This document shows, in pieces, positions 54,447 to 62,962 of a stretch of DNA of 64,000 nt. Each line of letters begins with the position of its first letter. The stretch's first letter is position 1. Source of the stretch: Pseudomonas sp. R84. Lineage in GTDB: Bacteria; Pseudomonadota; Gammaproteobacteria; Pseudomonadales; Pseudomonadaceae. The stretch is from assembly GCF_009834515.1 (NCBI RefSeq), contig NZ_CP019426.1:5029001-5093000 (forward strand), given 5' to 3'. The notes beneath the pieces were generated by a model, which worked only from the letters and a program-made list of their open reading frames with translations, was not told where the DNA came from and ran no database searches. Position numbers and translations under genes: made by a program.

Positions 54447-55215
54447 ATCGATGAACGATCCCGCCGTGTTGCTGGTACTGCACGACGTGGCACCGTCGAC
54501 GTGGGCGGATTACCAACCGTTTGTCGAGGCGGTCGACGCCTTGGGCAACGTGCCAATGACGTGGCTGATCGTACCGAACTTCCACCGGCACAACACCCTC
54601 GACGATCACCCGGCATTCTGTCGAATGCTCGACAGGCGCGTCGCCCGCGGCGATGAGTTGGCGCTGCACGGTTATTTTCACGATGACCAGGAGCCCCGCC
54701 CGACAACACCGCGCGACTGGTTCATGCGCCGGGTCTACACCCATGAAGGCGAGTTCTATCGTTTGTCCCGCGAAACCGCCCTCGCCCGCCTGCGCGATGG
54801 CATCGATGTTTTCCAGCGCCATGGCTGGCCGCTGCACGGTTTCGTCGCCCCGGCGTGGTTGATGAGCGATGGGACGCGCCAGGCCCTGCGTGAATTGCCG
54901 TTTAGCTACACCAGCGATCCGCAGCATCTTTATCGGTTGCCGGATTTCAGCGCTATCGACGCCCCCGGTCTGGTCTGGAGCGCCCGCAGTGCCTGGCGCC
55001 GGGGCCTGTCAAAGTTGGTCTGCGAGCAGCGGGAACAGCGCTGGTGCCAGGCGCCGGTGATTCGGCTAGGCTTGCACCCGGTGGACATGCGCCACCGTTT
55101 CTCCCGTGATTACTGGTTGAAAACCCTTGAACGACTGCTGGCGGAAGGACGCGTACCGATGACTAAAATCGACTGGCTGGCGCAACAGCGAAGTCAATTG
55201 GAGCGCGCCGCATGA
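54439..55215 (+). CDS. DUF2334 polysaccharide-deacetylase-like protein
   Basis: This 258-residue protein belongs to the DUF2334 branch of the NodB-type deacetylase fold. The metal-site motifs are LVLHDVAPSTW near residue 10 and DELALHGYFHDD near residue 70. Such enzymes remove N-acetyl groups from glycans, but DUF2334 members are mostly untested. The ATG at 54439 overlaps the glycosyltransferase by eight bases; another ATG follows four codons later. Its stop overlaps the next start (ATGA). Confidence 0.82.
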   Translation: MVESMNDPAVLLVLHDVAPSTWADYQPFVEAVDALGNVPMTWLIVPNFHRHNTLDDHPAFCRMLDRRVARGDELALHGYFHDDQEPRPTTPRDWFMRRVYTHEGEFYRLSRETALARLRDGIDVFQRHGWPLHGFVAPAWLMSDGTRQALRELPFSYTSDPQHLYRLPDFSAIDAPGLVWSARSAWRRGLSKLVCEQREQRWCQAPVIRLGLHPVDMRHRFSRDYWLKTLERLLAEGRVPMTKIDWLAQQRSQLERAA

Positions 55216-56210
55216 GTCGCGGCGTTCTGTTGCTCATCGGCCTGCTCGCCGCGGTGCTGATTCCGGTTGTGCTGGGCGGCGGCGAAACCTGGGCGCGTCT
55301 GCAAAGTTTCCCTTTGCACTGGCTGCTGATCATGTTCGGCATGATCCTGCTCTGCTGGGGCATCAATACCCTGCGTTTGCGTTTGTTGCTCGGTGATCAA
55401 CGCGACCGCGTCAGCCCACTGAAGAGCCTTGGCGTGGTGATGGCCGCCGAGTTCGCCTACTGCGCAACGCCCGGTGGCAGTGGCGGACCGCTGACGATCA
55501 TGGCCCTGCTGGCCCGATCGGGTGTGCGGCCGGCGCGGGGTAGCGCGGTGTTTGCCATGGATCAACTGAGTGATTTGCTGTTCTTTCTCTGCGCCCTCAG
55601 CGGGATTCTGATTTATGCACTGTTTCAGCACCTCAGTGATCGACTGGAGTGGTTGCTGAGCGTCAGTGCGGTGTCATTGTTCGGCGGTTTGCTCAGTTGC
55701 GTGCTGGTTGCGCGTTATCACCGCGCCTTGATTCGCCTGAGCGGTCGTCTGCTGGCAAGGATGAACGTCAAGGCCAGCACCCGCCGTCGCTGGGCGCGCA
55801 AGTTGTTGCACTTTCTCGCCGCATTTTCCGACACGCTGAAGTTGCCCTGGCAGACACTGATCAAGGTCTTCGCGCTGACGTGCGTGCATTGGTTGCTGCG
55901 TTACAGCGTGCTGTATCTGGCGCTGCGCGGGTTGGGCGCCGACTTGCAGTGGGCGTGGAGTTTTCTGGTGCAGATGCTTTCGCTCGGAGCCGGGCAATTC
56001 AGTCTGCTGCCGGGCGGTGCCGGGGCGGCGGAATTGACGTCGGCAGCGCTGCTGGCGCCGATGGTAGGGAAATCCACCGCAGCGGCGGCGATTCTGATTT
56101 GGCGGGTGGTGACGTATTACTTCTATCTGGTGGTGGGGGGCCCGGTGTTTCTGTTGATGTTGGGGCGGCCGCTGTTGAAGAAGCTGATGAACGTCAGACA
56201 GGCTTCTTGA
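55212..56210 (+). CDS. Flippase-like membrane protein (UPF0104, MprF/YbhN type)
   Basis: This 332-residue inner-membrane protein has about eight hydrophobic helices and the family motif ATPGGSGGP near residue 88, plus SLLPGGAGAAE near the C-terminal third. It resembles the membrane half of lysylphosphatidylglycerol synthase (MprF), which moves lipids across the membrane, without the aminoacyl transferase half. Overlap with the deacetylase-like gene and the glycosyltransferase suggests that it moves a lipid-linked product of those enzymes. Confidence 0.84.
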   Translation: MSRGVLLLIGLLAAVLIPVVLGGGETWARLQSFPLHWLLIMFGMILLCWGINTLRLRLLLGDQRDRVSPLKSLGVVMAAEFAYCATPGGSGGPLTIMALLARSGVRPARGSAVFAMDQLSDLLFFLCALSGILIYALFQHLSDRLEWLLSVSAVSLFGGLLSCVLVARYHRALIRLSGRLLARMNVKASTRRRWARKLLHFLAAFSDTLKLPWQTLIKVFALTCVHWLLRYSVLYLALRGLGADLQWAWSFLVQMLSLGAGQFSLLPGGAGAAELTSAALLAPMVGKSTAAAAILIWRVVTYYFYLVVGGPVFLLMLGRPLLKKLMNVRQAS

Positions 56211-56373
56211 CGTCGTCCTGCTCCTGCTCTTTGAGTTGTTCCCACAACTCGGCAGCGCCGGGAAACTCGGTACCATCCTCCGGGCTCATGTCCTCGGGAT
56301 CATATCGACTCAAACAACCCTCACCCAAAGTCGCCGGTGCTTTGGAGGTGGCTTTGTCCAGTGGATCACTCAT
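56194..56373 (-). CDS. Small conserved hypothetical protein, 59 residues
   Basis: This short acidic protein (MSDPLDKATSKAP to the C-terminal KKPV) starts at 56373 after GAGGAACC. Its 3' end overlaps the end of the convergent flippase-like gene by 17 bases. I recall similar small proteins in other pseudomonads but no function. It has no membrane segment and is rich in Glu, Asp and Pro. Confidence 0.6.
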   Translation of the reverse strand: MSDPLDKATSKAPATLGEGCLSRYDPEDMSPEDGTEFPGAAELWEQLKEQEQDDVKKPV

Positions 56374-56398
56374 GAAGGTTCCTCGGGGCATAAATGAA

Positions 56399-56438
56399 CA
56401 AGGGTCTGGGCGATTGAACGCCCAGACCCTTGGTTTTT
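56399..56438. terminator. Hairpin terminator between purU and small gene
   Basis: CAAGGGTCTGGGCG and CGCCCAGACCCTTG form a perfect 14-bp stem with a 6-base loop, followed by TTTTT on the plus strand and a weaker TTCATTT on the minus strand. It can end purU. Confidence 0.85.
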
Positions 56439-56457
56439 CAAGCCGGTGTGGTTTAGA

Positions 56458-57306
56458 TCAAAACACCACAGTCTTGTTGCCGTGCACCAGCACGCGATCT
56501 TCGAGGTGATAGCGCAGGCCACGAGCCAACACCATTTTCTCGACGTCACGGCCGAAACGCACCATGTCTTCGATGCTGTCACTGTGGCTGACGCGCACCA
56601 CGTCCTGCTCGATGATCGGACCGGCGTCGAGCTCTTCGGTCACATAGTGGCAAGTCGCGCCGATCAGCTTCACGCCACGCATCGACGCCTGGTGATACGG
56701 TTTGGCGCCGACGAACGACGGCAGGAAGCTGTGGTGAATATTGATGACCTTGTGTGCGTATTCGCGGCACATGTCCGGCGGCAGAATTTGCATGTAGCGC
56801 GCCAGCACCACCACTTCAGCGTCGTGCTGCTTGACCAGACGCGACACTTCGTCGAAGGCCGGTTGCTTGTCCTGCGGATTGACCGGGACATGGTAGTAAG
56901 GAATGCCATGCCATTCGACCATGCTGCGCAGGTCGTCGTGGTTGGAAATCACGCAGGAAATTTCGCAGTCCAGTTCATCGCTGTGCCAGCGGTGCAGCAA
57001 GTCCGCGAGACAGTGGGATTCGCGGCTGGCCATCAGCACAACGCGCTTTTTCTGCTCGGTGTCGGTGATGCGCCAGTCCATCGAGAACTCTTCGGCGATC
57101 GGCGCAAACTTCTCGCGCAGCACTTCAATACCGAAAGGCAGCGAATCGGCACGAATTTCGTGACGCATGAAGAACCAGCCCACCTGATTGTCCGAGTGGT
57201 GGCTCGCTTCGGTGATCCAGCCGTTGTGGGCTGCCAGAAAATTACTGACTTTGGCAACAATGCCAACGCGGTCCGGGCAAGATATCACCAGCCGAAAAGT
57301 GCGCAT
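56458..57306 (-). CDS. purU: Formyltetrahydrofolate deformylase
   Basis: PurU hydrolyses 10-formyltetrahydrofolate to formate and tetrahydrofolate and so balances one-carbon pools. The 282-residue product starts MRTFRLVISCPDRVG with an N-terminal ACT domain (about 1-80), then a formyltransferase-fold domain with NIHHSFLPSF and TEELDAGPIIEQD. The start at 57306 has GGAG upstream and fits family length. It is functionally related to the gcv genes of this window but is far from them. Confidence 0.95.
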   Translation of the reverse strand: MRTFRLVISCPDRVGIVAKVSNFLAAHNGWITEASHHSDNQVGWFFMRHEIRADSLPFGIEVLREKFAPIAEEFSMDWRITDTEQKKRVVLMASRESHCLADLLHRWHSDELDCEISCVISNHDDLRSMVEWHGIPYYHVPVNPQDKQPAFDEVSRLVKQHDAEVVVLARYMQILPPDMCREYAHKVINIHHSFLPSFVGAKPYHQASMRGVKLIGATCHYVTEELDAGPIIEQDVVRVSHSDSIEDMVRFGRDVEKMVLARGLRYHLEDRVLVHGNKTVVF

Positions 57307-57641
57307 GAGGGGGAAACTCCAGAACTTCGCAAAGGCCGCCATTCTAGCGGCTGCGCGGGAAAACTGCAGTATCGATCAGCACGGCCCGCGCCAGGCCCGG
57401 CGCTACGGCTTTCGATGGAGTAACCGTCAACGTGATGGTGATCCTGCGGCAGCGCTTGATCAGACAACTGTGAATATCTGTGATGACTGGATCACACTAT
57501 TTAACTGAATATTCAATAGAGGGCAGTTTCTCGAAACTAATTTAAATAAAAACCCCGGTTAAATGTTTACTTGATGAAACAGCCTGACTATTATTGCGGC
57601 ACTGTCCCCCTGCCATCCCGCACTTTACTAAGGTAGTAATC
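57307..57641. other. Divergent gap between purU and mvaT
   Basis: The right half (about 57480-57640) is clearly AT-richer than its surroundings, as expected for a self-regulated H-NS-like gene, and holds the mvaT promoter. The left half probably contains the purU promoter. No other gene was seen in the 335 bases. Confidence 0.55.
57566..57594 (+). promoter_or_regulatory. mvaT promoter
   Basis: TTTACT (57566-57571) and TATTAT (57589-57594) are 17 bases apart and lie in AT-rich DNA. Transcription would begin near 57601, about 40 bases before the ATG. Confidence 0.6.
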
Positions 57642-58019
57642 ATGTCCTTGATCAACGAATACCGCGCCACCGAAGAAGCTATCAAAGAGCTGCAAGCCCG
57701 TTTGAAGAACCTGTCCCAAGACGACAAACTGCAAACCGAGCTGGAATTCGAAGGCAAACTGCGCACCCTGATGGGCGAATACTCCAAGTCGCTGCGTGAC
57801 ATCATCGCGCTGCTGGACCCGGAAGCAAAAACCAAAGCTCCACGTGGCGGCGCTGTAAAAACTACCGGCACCAAGCGTGCTCGCAAAGTTAAACAATACA
57901 AAAACCCGCACAACGGCGAAGTCATCGAAACCAAAGGTGGCAACCACAAAACTCTGAAAGAGTGGAAAGCCAAGTGGGGCGGTGACGTGGTTGAAGGCTG
58001 GGCTACCCTGCTGGGCTAA
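57642..58019 (+). CDS. mvaT: H-NS-like xenogeneic silencer, MvaT family
   Basis: This 125-residue nucleoid protein silences AT-rich foreign DNA in pseudomonads. An N-terminal coiled coil (about 1-60) serves for oligomerisation, and the C-terminal DNA-binding domain contains the KQYKNPHNGEVIETKGGNHKTL and KEWKAKWG motifs with the AT-pincer region. The ATG at 57642 gives the MvaT/MvaV length. Whether it is MvaT or its partner MvaV cannot be told here. Confidence 0.93.
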   Translation: MSLINEYRATEEAIKELQARLKNLSQDDKLQTELEFEGKLRTLMGEYSKSLRDIIALLDPEAKTKAPRGGAVKTTGTKRARKVKQYKNPHNGEVIETKGGNHKTLKEWKAKWGGDVVEGWATLLG

Positions 58020-58056
58020 GCCGCAACGCCTTCGCAGAGCGATCCGCGAAAAAACA

Positions 58057-58084
58057 AACGCCAGCGAATGCTGGCGTTTTTTTA
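58057..58084 (+). terminator. Terminator of mvaT
   Basis: AAACGCCAGC-GAAT-GCTGGCGTTT is a perfect stem followed by further T residues, 37 bases after the stop. It also serves as a weaker stop for the convergent sbcB. Confidence 0.92.
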
Positions 58085-58116
58085 TGCCCGGCATTTAAGC
58101 CCGGTCATGTTCGATT

Positions 58117-59547
58117 TCAAAGATTCAAACGTTTGCGCAATGCCTGGACATAATTCTTCCATTCATTGAGCACTTCACTCTGCATCGGCGTGGCATTAAG
58201 CGACCATTGCTCGGCCGCCTCGCTAAAAGATTTCAAGGTATTCGGTGCGCCGTATTCAGGGGCGGACAAGCGCTGCTGACAAAATATTCTCCAGCGCTCT
58301 TGCTCTTCGAAATTCAACGTCTCGGGAAAGTTACGTGCGCGATATCGAAAGAGTAATTCTGGCAAACGTTCGTCATCGAAAGGCCATTGCTCTTGCGCTA
58401 GTTGTGCCGGGTCAGCGCTCCTCACTTGCTCACATAGACGCCGGTCGCGGTCACCGATAAATCCGTCGTACAACTGTTGTTCCGGATCCTCGCTCGGAAT
58501 GAAATCTTCGCTGACATAAATCTCTGCAACTTTATCTTTCCAAACTTGCTGTGCGTCAGTTAGCCGCAGTGCGCGCTGTTGATACAGCGACATGTCCAGC
58601 CCCAGCCGTTGCTGATCTTGCGTGCGCAAAACCGCAAGCGGCGCCACCACCGGGCAACGGTTGATGTGAATCAGCTTGAGCGGCACCGGCAACTCGCCTT
58701 CCAGTAAATCATCACGACGCGTGTACAACCGCTGGCGCAGGGTCTGCGCGTCCAGATCCAGCAACCCCTGCGGGTCGAGGTGCAGATCGCAGACGATCAA
58801 GGCGTTACGGTTTTTTGGATGCCAGGCTAATGGCAGCACCACACCGACATAACTGCGCGCGGCCGAGAAACGTCCGGAAATATGCACCAGTGGCTGCAGC
58901 AGACGAATCTGATCCATGACCTTTTGCTTGCTGCGCAACTGGAACAGCCAGTCATACAGTTTGGGCTGTTTTTCGCGGATCAGCCGAGCCAGGGCGATGG
59001 TCGCGCGCACATCCGACAGCGCTTCGTGGGCATGCCCGTGATCGATATTGTTCGCCGCCGTCAGGCGTTCGAGCTTGAGCGTCACGCGGCCTTCGTCATC
59101 GGTCGGCCAGATCAGGCCGTCAGGACGCAACGCATAGGCGGCGCGTACCACATCGATCAGATCCCAGCGACTGTTGCCACCCTGCCACTCCCGGGCGTAG
59201 GGGTCGAAGAAGTTGCGATACAGGCTGTAACGGGTCATCTCGTCGTCGAAACGCAGGGTGTTGTAACCGGCGCCGCAGGTGCCGGGGGCGGCCAACTGAG
59301 CGTGAACCCGGGTCATGAAATCCGCCTCGCTCAAACCCTTTTCGGCGAGCTGGCTTGGAGTAATGCCGGTGATCGCGCAGGCCGCCGGGTGCGGCAGGAT
59401 GTCTTCGCTGGGCTGGCAGTAGAGATTGACCGGCTCGTCGATTTCGTTGAGCGCATGGTCGGTGCGAATTCCGGCCACCTGCAACGGGCGGTCGTTGCGC
59501 GGATTGATCCCAGTGGTTTCGTAGTCGTACCAGAAGATTGAAGTCAC
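58117..59547 (-). CDS. sbcB: Exodeoxyribonuclease I
   Basis: This 476-residue 3'-5' single-strand DNA exonuclease acts in recombination and mismatch repair. The DEDD catalytic motif begins at Asp8 and Glu10 in FWYDYETTG; a later His-Asp pair is in HGHAHEALSDVRATIALA. The GTG at 59547 is chosen because AGGAA lies before it and similarity begins there. The length is that of E. coli Exo I (475). Confidence 0.95.
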   Translation of the reverse strand: MTSIFWYDYETTGINPRNDRPLQVAGIRTDHALNEIDEPVNLYCQPSEDILPHPAACAITGITPSQLAEKGLSEADFMTRVHAQLAAPGTCGAGYNTLRFDDEMTRYSLYRNFFDPYAREWQGGNSRWDLIDVVRAAYALRPDGLIWPTDDEGRVTLKLERLTAANNIDHGHAHEALSDVRATIALARLIREKQPKLYDWLFQLRSKQKVMDQIRLLQPLVHISGRFSAARSYVGVVLPLAWHPKNRNALIVCDLHLDPQGLLDLDAQTLRQRLYTRRDDLLEGELPVPLKLIHINRCPVVAPLAVLRTQDQQRLGLDMSLYQQRALRLTDAQQVWKDKVAEIYVSEDFIPSEDPEQQLYDGFIGDRDRRLCEQVRSADPAQLAQEQWPFDDERLPELLFRYRARNFPETLNFEEQERWRIFCQQRLSAPEYGAPNTLKSFSEAAEQWSLNATPMQSEVLNEWKNYVQALRKRLNL

Positions 59548-59728
59548 GGGCGGTTCCTGAACTGAAGATCGGCAAAGTCTAGGCGCTCGACCGCCGTCGC
59601 GGCCAGCCTGGAAACATTCAAACACCTTGCGGCAATCGCTGTGCAATACATAGTTATGTCGTTTTCCCCCGAGAGGCTGCTAGCATCGGTCTCACTTGCA
59701 CCCCGAACAGGCGAACACCAGGTAGCCC

Positions 59729-60454
59729 ATGCTCGAGCCCACAGCACCGCCAAGGAAAGCACCGCTGGCCCCGCCGCTGGATACGCGGCATCAGGTCGAA
59801 ACGCCGGAAGGCATTGACCTGCCCTTGCGGCCGGCCGGGCTGATGGTCAGGGCCGTTGCGTTTGCGATTGATCTGAGCATTCGCGGCGTGATCATGGGCG
59901 TACTGTTCATCGCGCTGGCGTTTCTCGGCAAGCTCGGCATGGGCCTTGGTTCGCTGCTGCTGTTTGTCATCAGTTGGTGGTACATGGTGCTGTTCGAAGT
60001 GCTGCGTCAGGGCCGCTCGCCGGGCAAACAATGGATGGGGCTGCGGGTGGTGCACGACGACGGCACACCTATCGGCTGGTCGGCCTCGCTGTTGCGCAAC
60101 TTGCTGCGCTTTGTCGATCTGCTGCCGTTCGGCTACTTTCTCGGTACCCTCAGTTGTCTGCAACACCCGACATTCAAACGCCTCGGTGACATCGCTGCCG
60201 GTACGCTGGTGGTCTACAGCGAACGCCCGCTGACTCGCCCGCAACTGCCTGATGCCGAACCGCGGCGTTCGCCCGTCGCCCTGACGCTCGCAGAACAACG
60301 CGCCGTGCTGGGTTTTGCCGAGCGCCAAGGTGATTTATCGCCAGCGCGGGTCAATGAACTGGCGGCGCTGCTCGCCCAGCCGCTGCATATTTCTGCGCCA
60401 AAGGCTGTCGCTGAACTCAATGGCATCGCTCGCGGTTTGTTGGGCCCGACATGA
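59729..60454 (+). CDS. RDD-family membrane protein heading the SpoIIM operon
   Basis: This 241-residue protein has an RDD domain (about 30-170) with helices at about 45-68 and 70-92 and the motifs RAVAFAIDLSIRGV and GRSPGKQWMGLRVV, then a soluble C-terminal tail of about 70 residues. It overlaps the next gene by four bases (ATGA) and is the first gene of RDD-SpoIIM-DUF4129-DUF4350. Function is unknown; a membrane complex with the following proteins is inferred. Confidence 0.85.
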   Translation: MLEPTAPPRKAPLAPPLDTRHQVETPEGIDLPLRPAGLMVRAVAFAIDLSIRGVIMGVLFIALAFLGKLGMGLGSLLLFVISWWYMVLFEVLRQGRSPGKQWMGLRVVHDDGTPIGWSASLLRNLLRFVDLLPFGYFLGTLSCLQHPTFKRLGDIAAGTLVVYSERPLTRPQLPDAEPRRSPVALTLAEQRAVLGFAERQGDLSPARVNELAALLAQPLHISAPKAVAELNGIARGLLGPT

Positions 60455-61428
60455 AGCAAAGCCTTTTCGAAAGTCGCCACAAGGCCGAATGGGAGCGTTT
60501 TGCGCTGGCCCTCGAACGGCTTGAACGCGGCAAGGACACCTCGCAGGTCGCCGGTTTCCCAAAGGCCTATCGACGTCTTTGTCAACATCTGGCACTGGCC
60601 CAGGAGCGCGGCTACAGCAGTTTCCTCATTGATTCGTTGCAACAACACGTGCTGCGCGGGCATCAGCAGTTGTATCGCCATCGCAGCCGCCTCGGCGCCA
60701 ACCTGTTGAGTTTCATCCTTGCCGACTTTCCGCGTCTGGTACGCGCAGAGTGGCCGTTTGTGCTGGTGGCAAGTTTGCTGTTCTTCGGCAGCCTGATCAG
60801 CGTCGGCGTGTTGGTGTTTGTGTTTCCCGAACTGGTCTACAACCTGATCCCCGCCGATCAGGTGCGTGAGATGCAAGGCATGTACGACCCGGTCGCCGGC
60901 CACCTCGGGCGCCCCGCCGATCGCGCGGCCAGCGAAGACTGGGTGATGTTCGGTTACTACGTGATGCACAACATAGGCATTGCCTTTCAGACCTTTGCCA
61001 GCGGATTGCTGATGGGCGTGGGCAGTGCGTTCTTTCTGTTCTACAACGGCATGGTCATCGGCGCGGTCGCCGGGCACCTGAGCGAGATCGGTTTCGGCCA
61101 GACCTTCTGGTCATTCGTCATCGCCCACGGCGCCTTTGAACTCACCGCCATCGCCCTCGCCGGGGCGGCCGGCCTGGAGCTCGGCTGGGCCCTGGTTGCC
61201 CCCGGACGGCTGACCCGCAGCGAAGCACTACAACGGGCGGCGCGCAAAAGCGTGTTGCTGGTGTGCGGCGTGATGTTGTTCCTGTTGATTGCCGCGTTCA
61301 TCGAAGCCTATTGGTCATCGAAAACCAGTGTCACGCCACTGACCAAATACCTGGTCGGCGCCGGGCTATGGGCATTGGTCGCGCTCTATCTGTTGTTCGC
61401 CGGAAGGACCCGCCATGCGCCTGAGTGA
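60451..61428 (+). CDS. SpoIIM-like (stage II sporulation protein M family) membrane protein
   Basis: This 325-residue protein has a soluble N-terminal part (about 1-95) and about five hydrophobic helices, with the family motifs HNIGIAFQTFASGLLMGVG and GHLSEIGF...HGAFELTAIALAGAAGLELG. In Bacillus SpoIIM belongs to the DMP peptidoglycan-remodelling complex; pseudomonads do not sporulate, so this is a vegetative relative. It overlaps both neighbours (4 and 14 bases). Confidence 0.87.
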   Translation: MKQSLFESRHKAEWERFALALERLERGKDTSQVAGFPKAYRRLCQHLALAQERGYSSFLIDSLQQHVLRGHQQLYRHRSRLGANLLSFILADFPRLVRAEWPFVLVASLLFFGSLISVGVLVFVFPELVYNLIPADQVREMQGMYDPVAGHLGRPADRAASEDWVMFGYYVMHNIGIAFQTFASGLLMGVGSAFFLFYNGMVIGAVAGHLSEIGFGQTFWSFVIAHGAFELTAIALAGAAGLELGWALVAPGRLTRSEALQRAARKSVLLVCGVMLFLLIAAFIEAYWSSKTSVTPLTKYLVGAGLWALVALYLLFAGRTRHAPE

Positions 61429-62962
61429 CGCCACCGTGGTGATCCGTCCGCGCACGACCTGGGAAGCCATGGACCTCGGCGTGCTGATGAGCCAGCAACA
61501 TCGGCGCCTGCTGATGACCAGTTGGGCGATCGTCACGCTGCCGCTGTTCGCCTTGCTCAGCCTGTTGTTCTGGGATTCACCGTCACTGGCGGTGTTTATC
61601 TTCTGGTGGCTGAAACCGGCGTACGAACGCCTGCCGTTGTACATCCTGTCGAAAGCGCTGTTTGGCGAAACGCCGACCCTTAAACAAGCCTTGCGCCAAT
61701 GGCCGCGCCTGCTCAAACCGCAACTGCTGGCCAGCCTGACCTGGCGCCGCCTGAGTTTGAGCCGCAGCTTTCTATTGCCGGTGGTGCAACTCGAAGGCCT
61801 CGACGGCAATGCCCGGCAACAACGCCTGCAAGTGCTACTGCAGCGCAACGCCGGCGCCGCGCAATGGCTGACCCTCATCGGCGTGCATCTGGAGACCGCG
61901 TTGTGGATCGGTCTGATGGTGCTGTTCTATATGTTGCTGCCACAACAGATCGAGACGGACTGGGACTGGCAGTCGCTGATTTTCGCGGCGGATCACGATT
62001 GGCGCTGGCTCGAACACCTGACCAATGTTTTCTATGCGCTGGTGCTGGTGGTGTGGGAGCCGATCTATGTCGCCTGCGGTTTCAGCCTTTATCTGAACCG
62101 CCGCACACAACTGGAAGCGTGGGACATCGAGTTGGTGTTCCGCCGCTTGCGACAGCGCCTGAACAACGGTGTATTGGGATTGCTGCTGGCGGTCTGTCTG
62201 CTGCTGCCGCATGTACCTTCGGCGTGGGCAGCCGAGCCTGATGACAGTCCACAGGCACCGCGATTGTTGAATCAGCCGCTCACCAGTCAGGCATCCCGAG
62301 ACAGCATCAAGGCGTTACTCGAACAGCCGCCGTTCAAGAACAAGGAATCCGTCACCCGCTATCGCTTTGGTGAAGACCCCGCAGCAGCCGCCAAAGCGCA
62401 GCAGCCCGGCGAAGCTCCGCAGTGGCTGAAAACCCTTTTGGGCTGGCTCGACGGACAACACTTGAACGTACTGGCGAAGATCATTGAAGTCCTGTTGTGG
62501 GGCGCGCTTGTCGCTACGCTCGGCTGGGTGATCTGGCGCTATCGCGAGTTTCTGCAAACCATCGTCAGCCGCCGTCCGAAACTCCCTGCCAAGGCGAAAG
62601 GCGCGTTGCCGCAGCAGGCCTTCGGTCTGGATTTGAACCGCGACACCTTGCCTGAAGACATCGCCAGCAGCGCCGAACAACTCTGGCAAAGCCAGCCCCG
62701 TGCAGCGCTGGGCTTGCTGTATCGAGGATTGCTCAGCCATCTGCTCCACGATTTCGATCTACCCCTGAAACCCGCCGACACCGAACTTCAGGTGCTGGCG
62801 CACATCGAGAAATTACAGCGTCCCGAACTGCTCGCCTTCAGCCGCAGTCTGACCGCACACTGGCAAAACATGGCCTACGGGCATCACGTACCGGCGGCGG
62901 TTGTGCAACAAGAGTTGTGCGATGGCTGGCGCGGCTTGTTCGGCCAGGGAGCTGCCCGTTGA
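61415..62962 (+). CDS. DUF4129-domain membrane protein
   Basis: This 515-residue protein has hydrophobic helices near 30-62, 160-185, 205-230, 250-272 and 350-372, and a C-terminal DUF4129 domain (about 425-495) with ALGLLYRGLLSHLL and FSRSLTAHWQNMAYG. DUF4129 also occurs at the end of bacterial transglutaminase-like proteins. It overlaps the upstream SpoIIM-like gene by 14 bases and the next gene by four, so translation is coupled. Function is unknown. Confidence 0.85.
   Translation: MRLSDATVVIRPRTTWEAMDLGVLMSQQHRRLLMTSWAIVTLPLFALLSLLFWDSPSLAVFIFWWLKPAYERLPLYILSKALFGETPTLKQALRQWPRLLKPQLLASLTWRRLSLSRSFLLPVVQLEGLDGNARQQRLQVLLQRNAGAAQWLTLIGVHLETALWIGLMVLFYMLLPQQIETDWDWQSLIFAADHDWRWLEHLTNVFYALVLVVWEPIYVACGFSLYLNRRTQLEAWDIELVFRRLRQRLNNGVLGLLLAVCLLLPHVPSAWAAEPDDSPQAPRLLNQPLTSQASRDSIKALLEQPPFKNKESVTRYRFGEDPAAAAKAQQPGEAPQWLKTLLGWLDGQHLNVLAKIIEVLLWGALVATLGWVIWRYREFLQTIVSRRPKLPAKAKGALPQQAFGLDLNRDTLPEDIASSAEQLWQSQPRAALGLLYRGLLSHLLHDFDLPLKPADTELQVLAHIEKLQRPELLAFSRSLTAHWQNMAYGHHVPAAVVQQELCDGWRGLFGQGAAR

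Noticed and set aside
60451..61428. SpoIIM similarity taken as evidence of sporulation
   Set aside because: No other sporulation gene is present and the genome is pseudomonad. The family also occurs in many non-sporulating bacteria.
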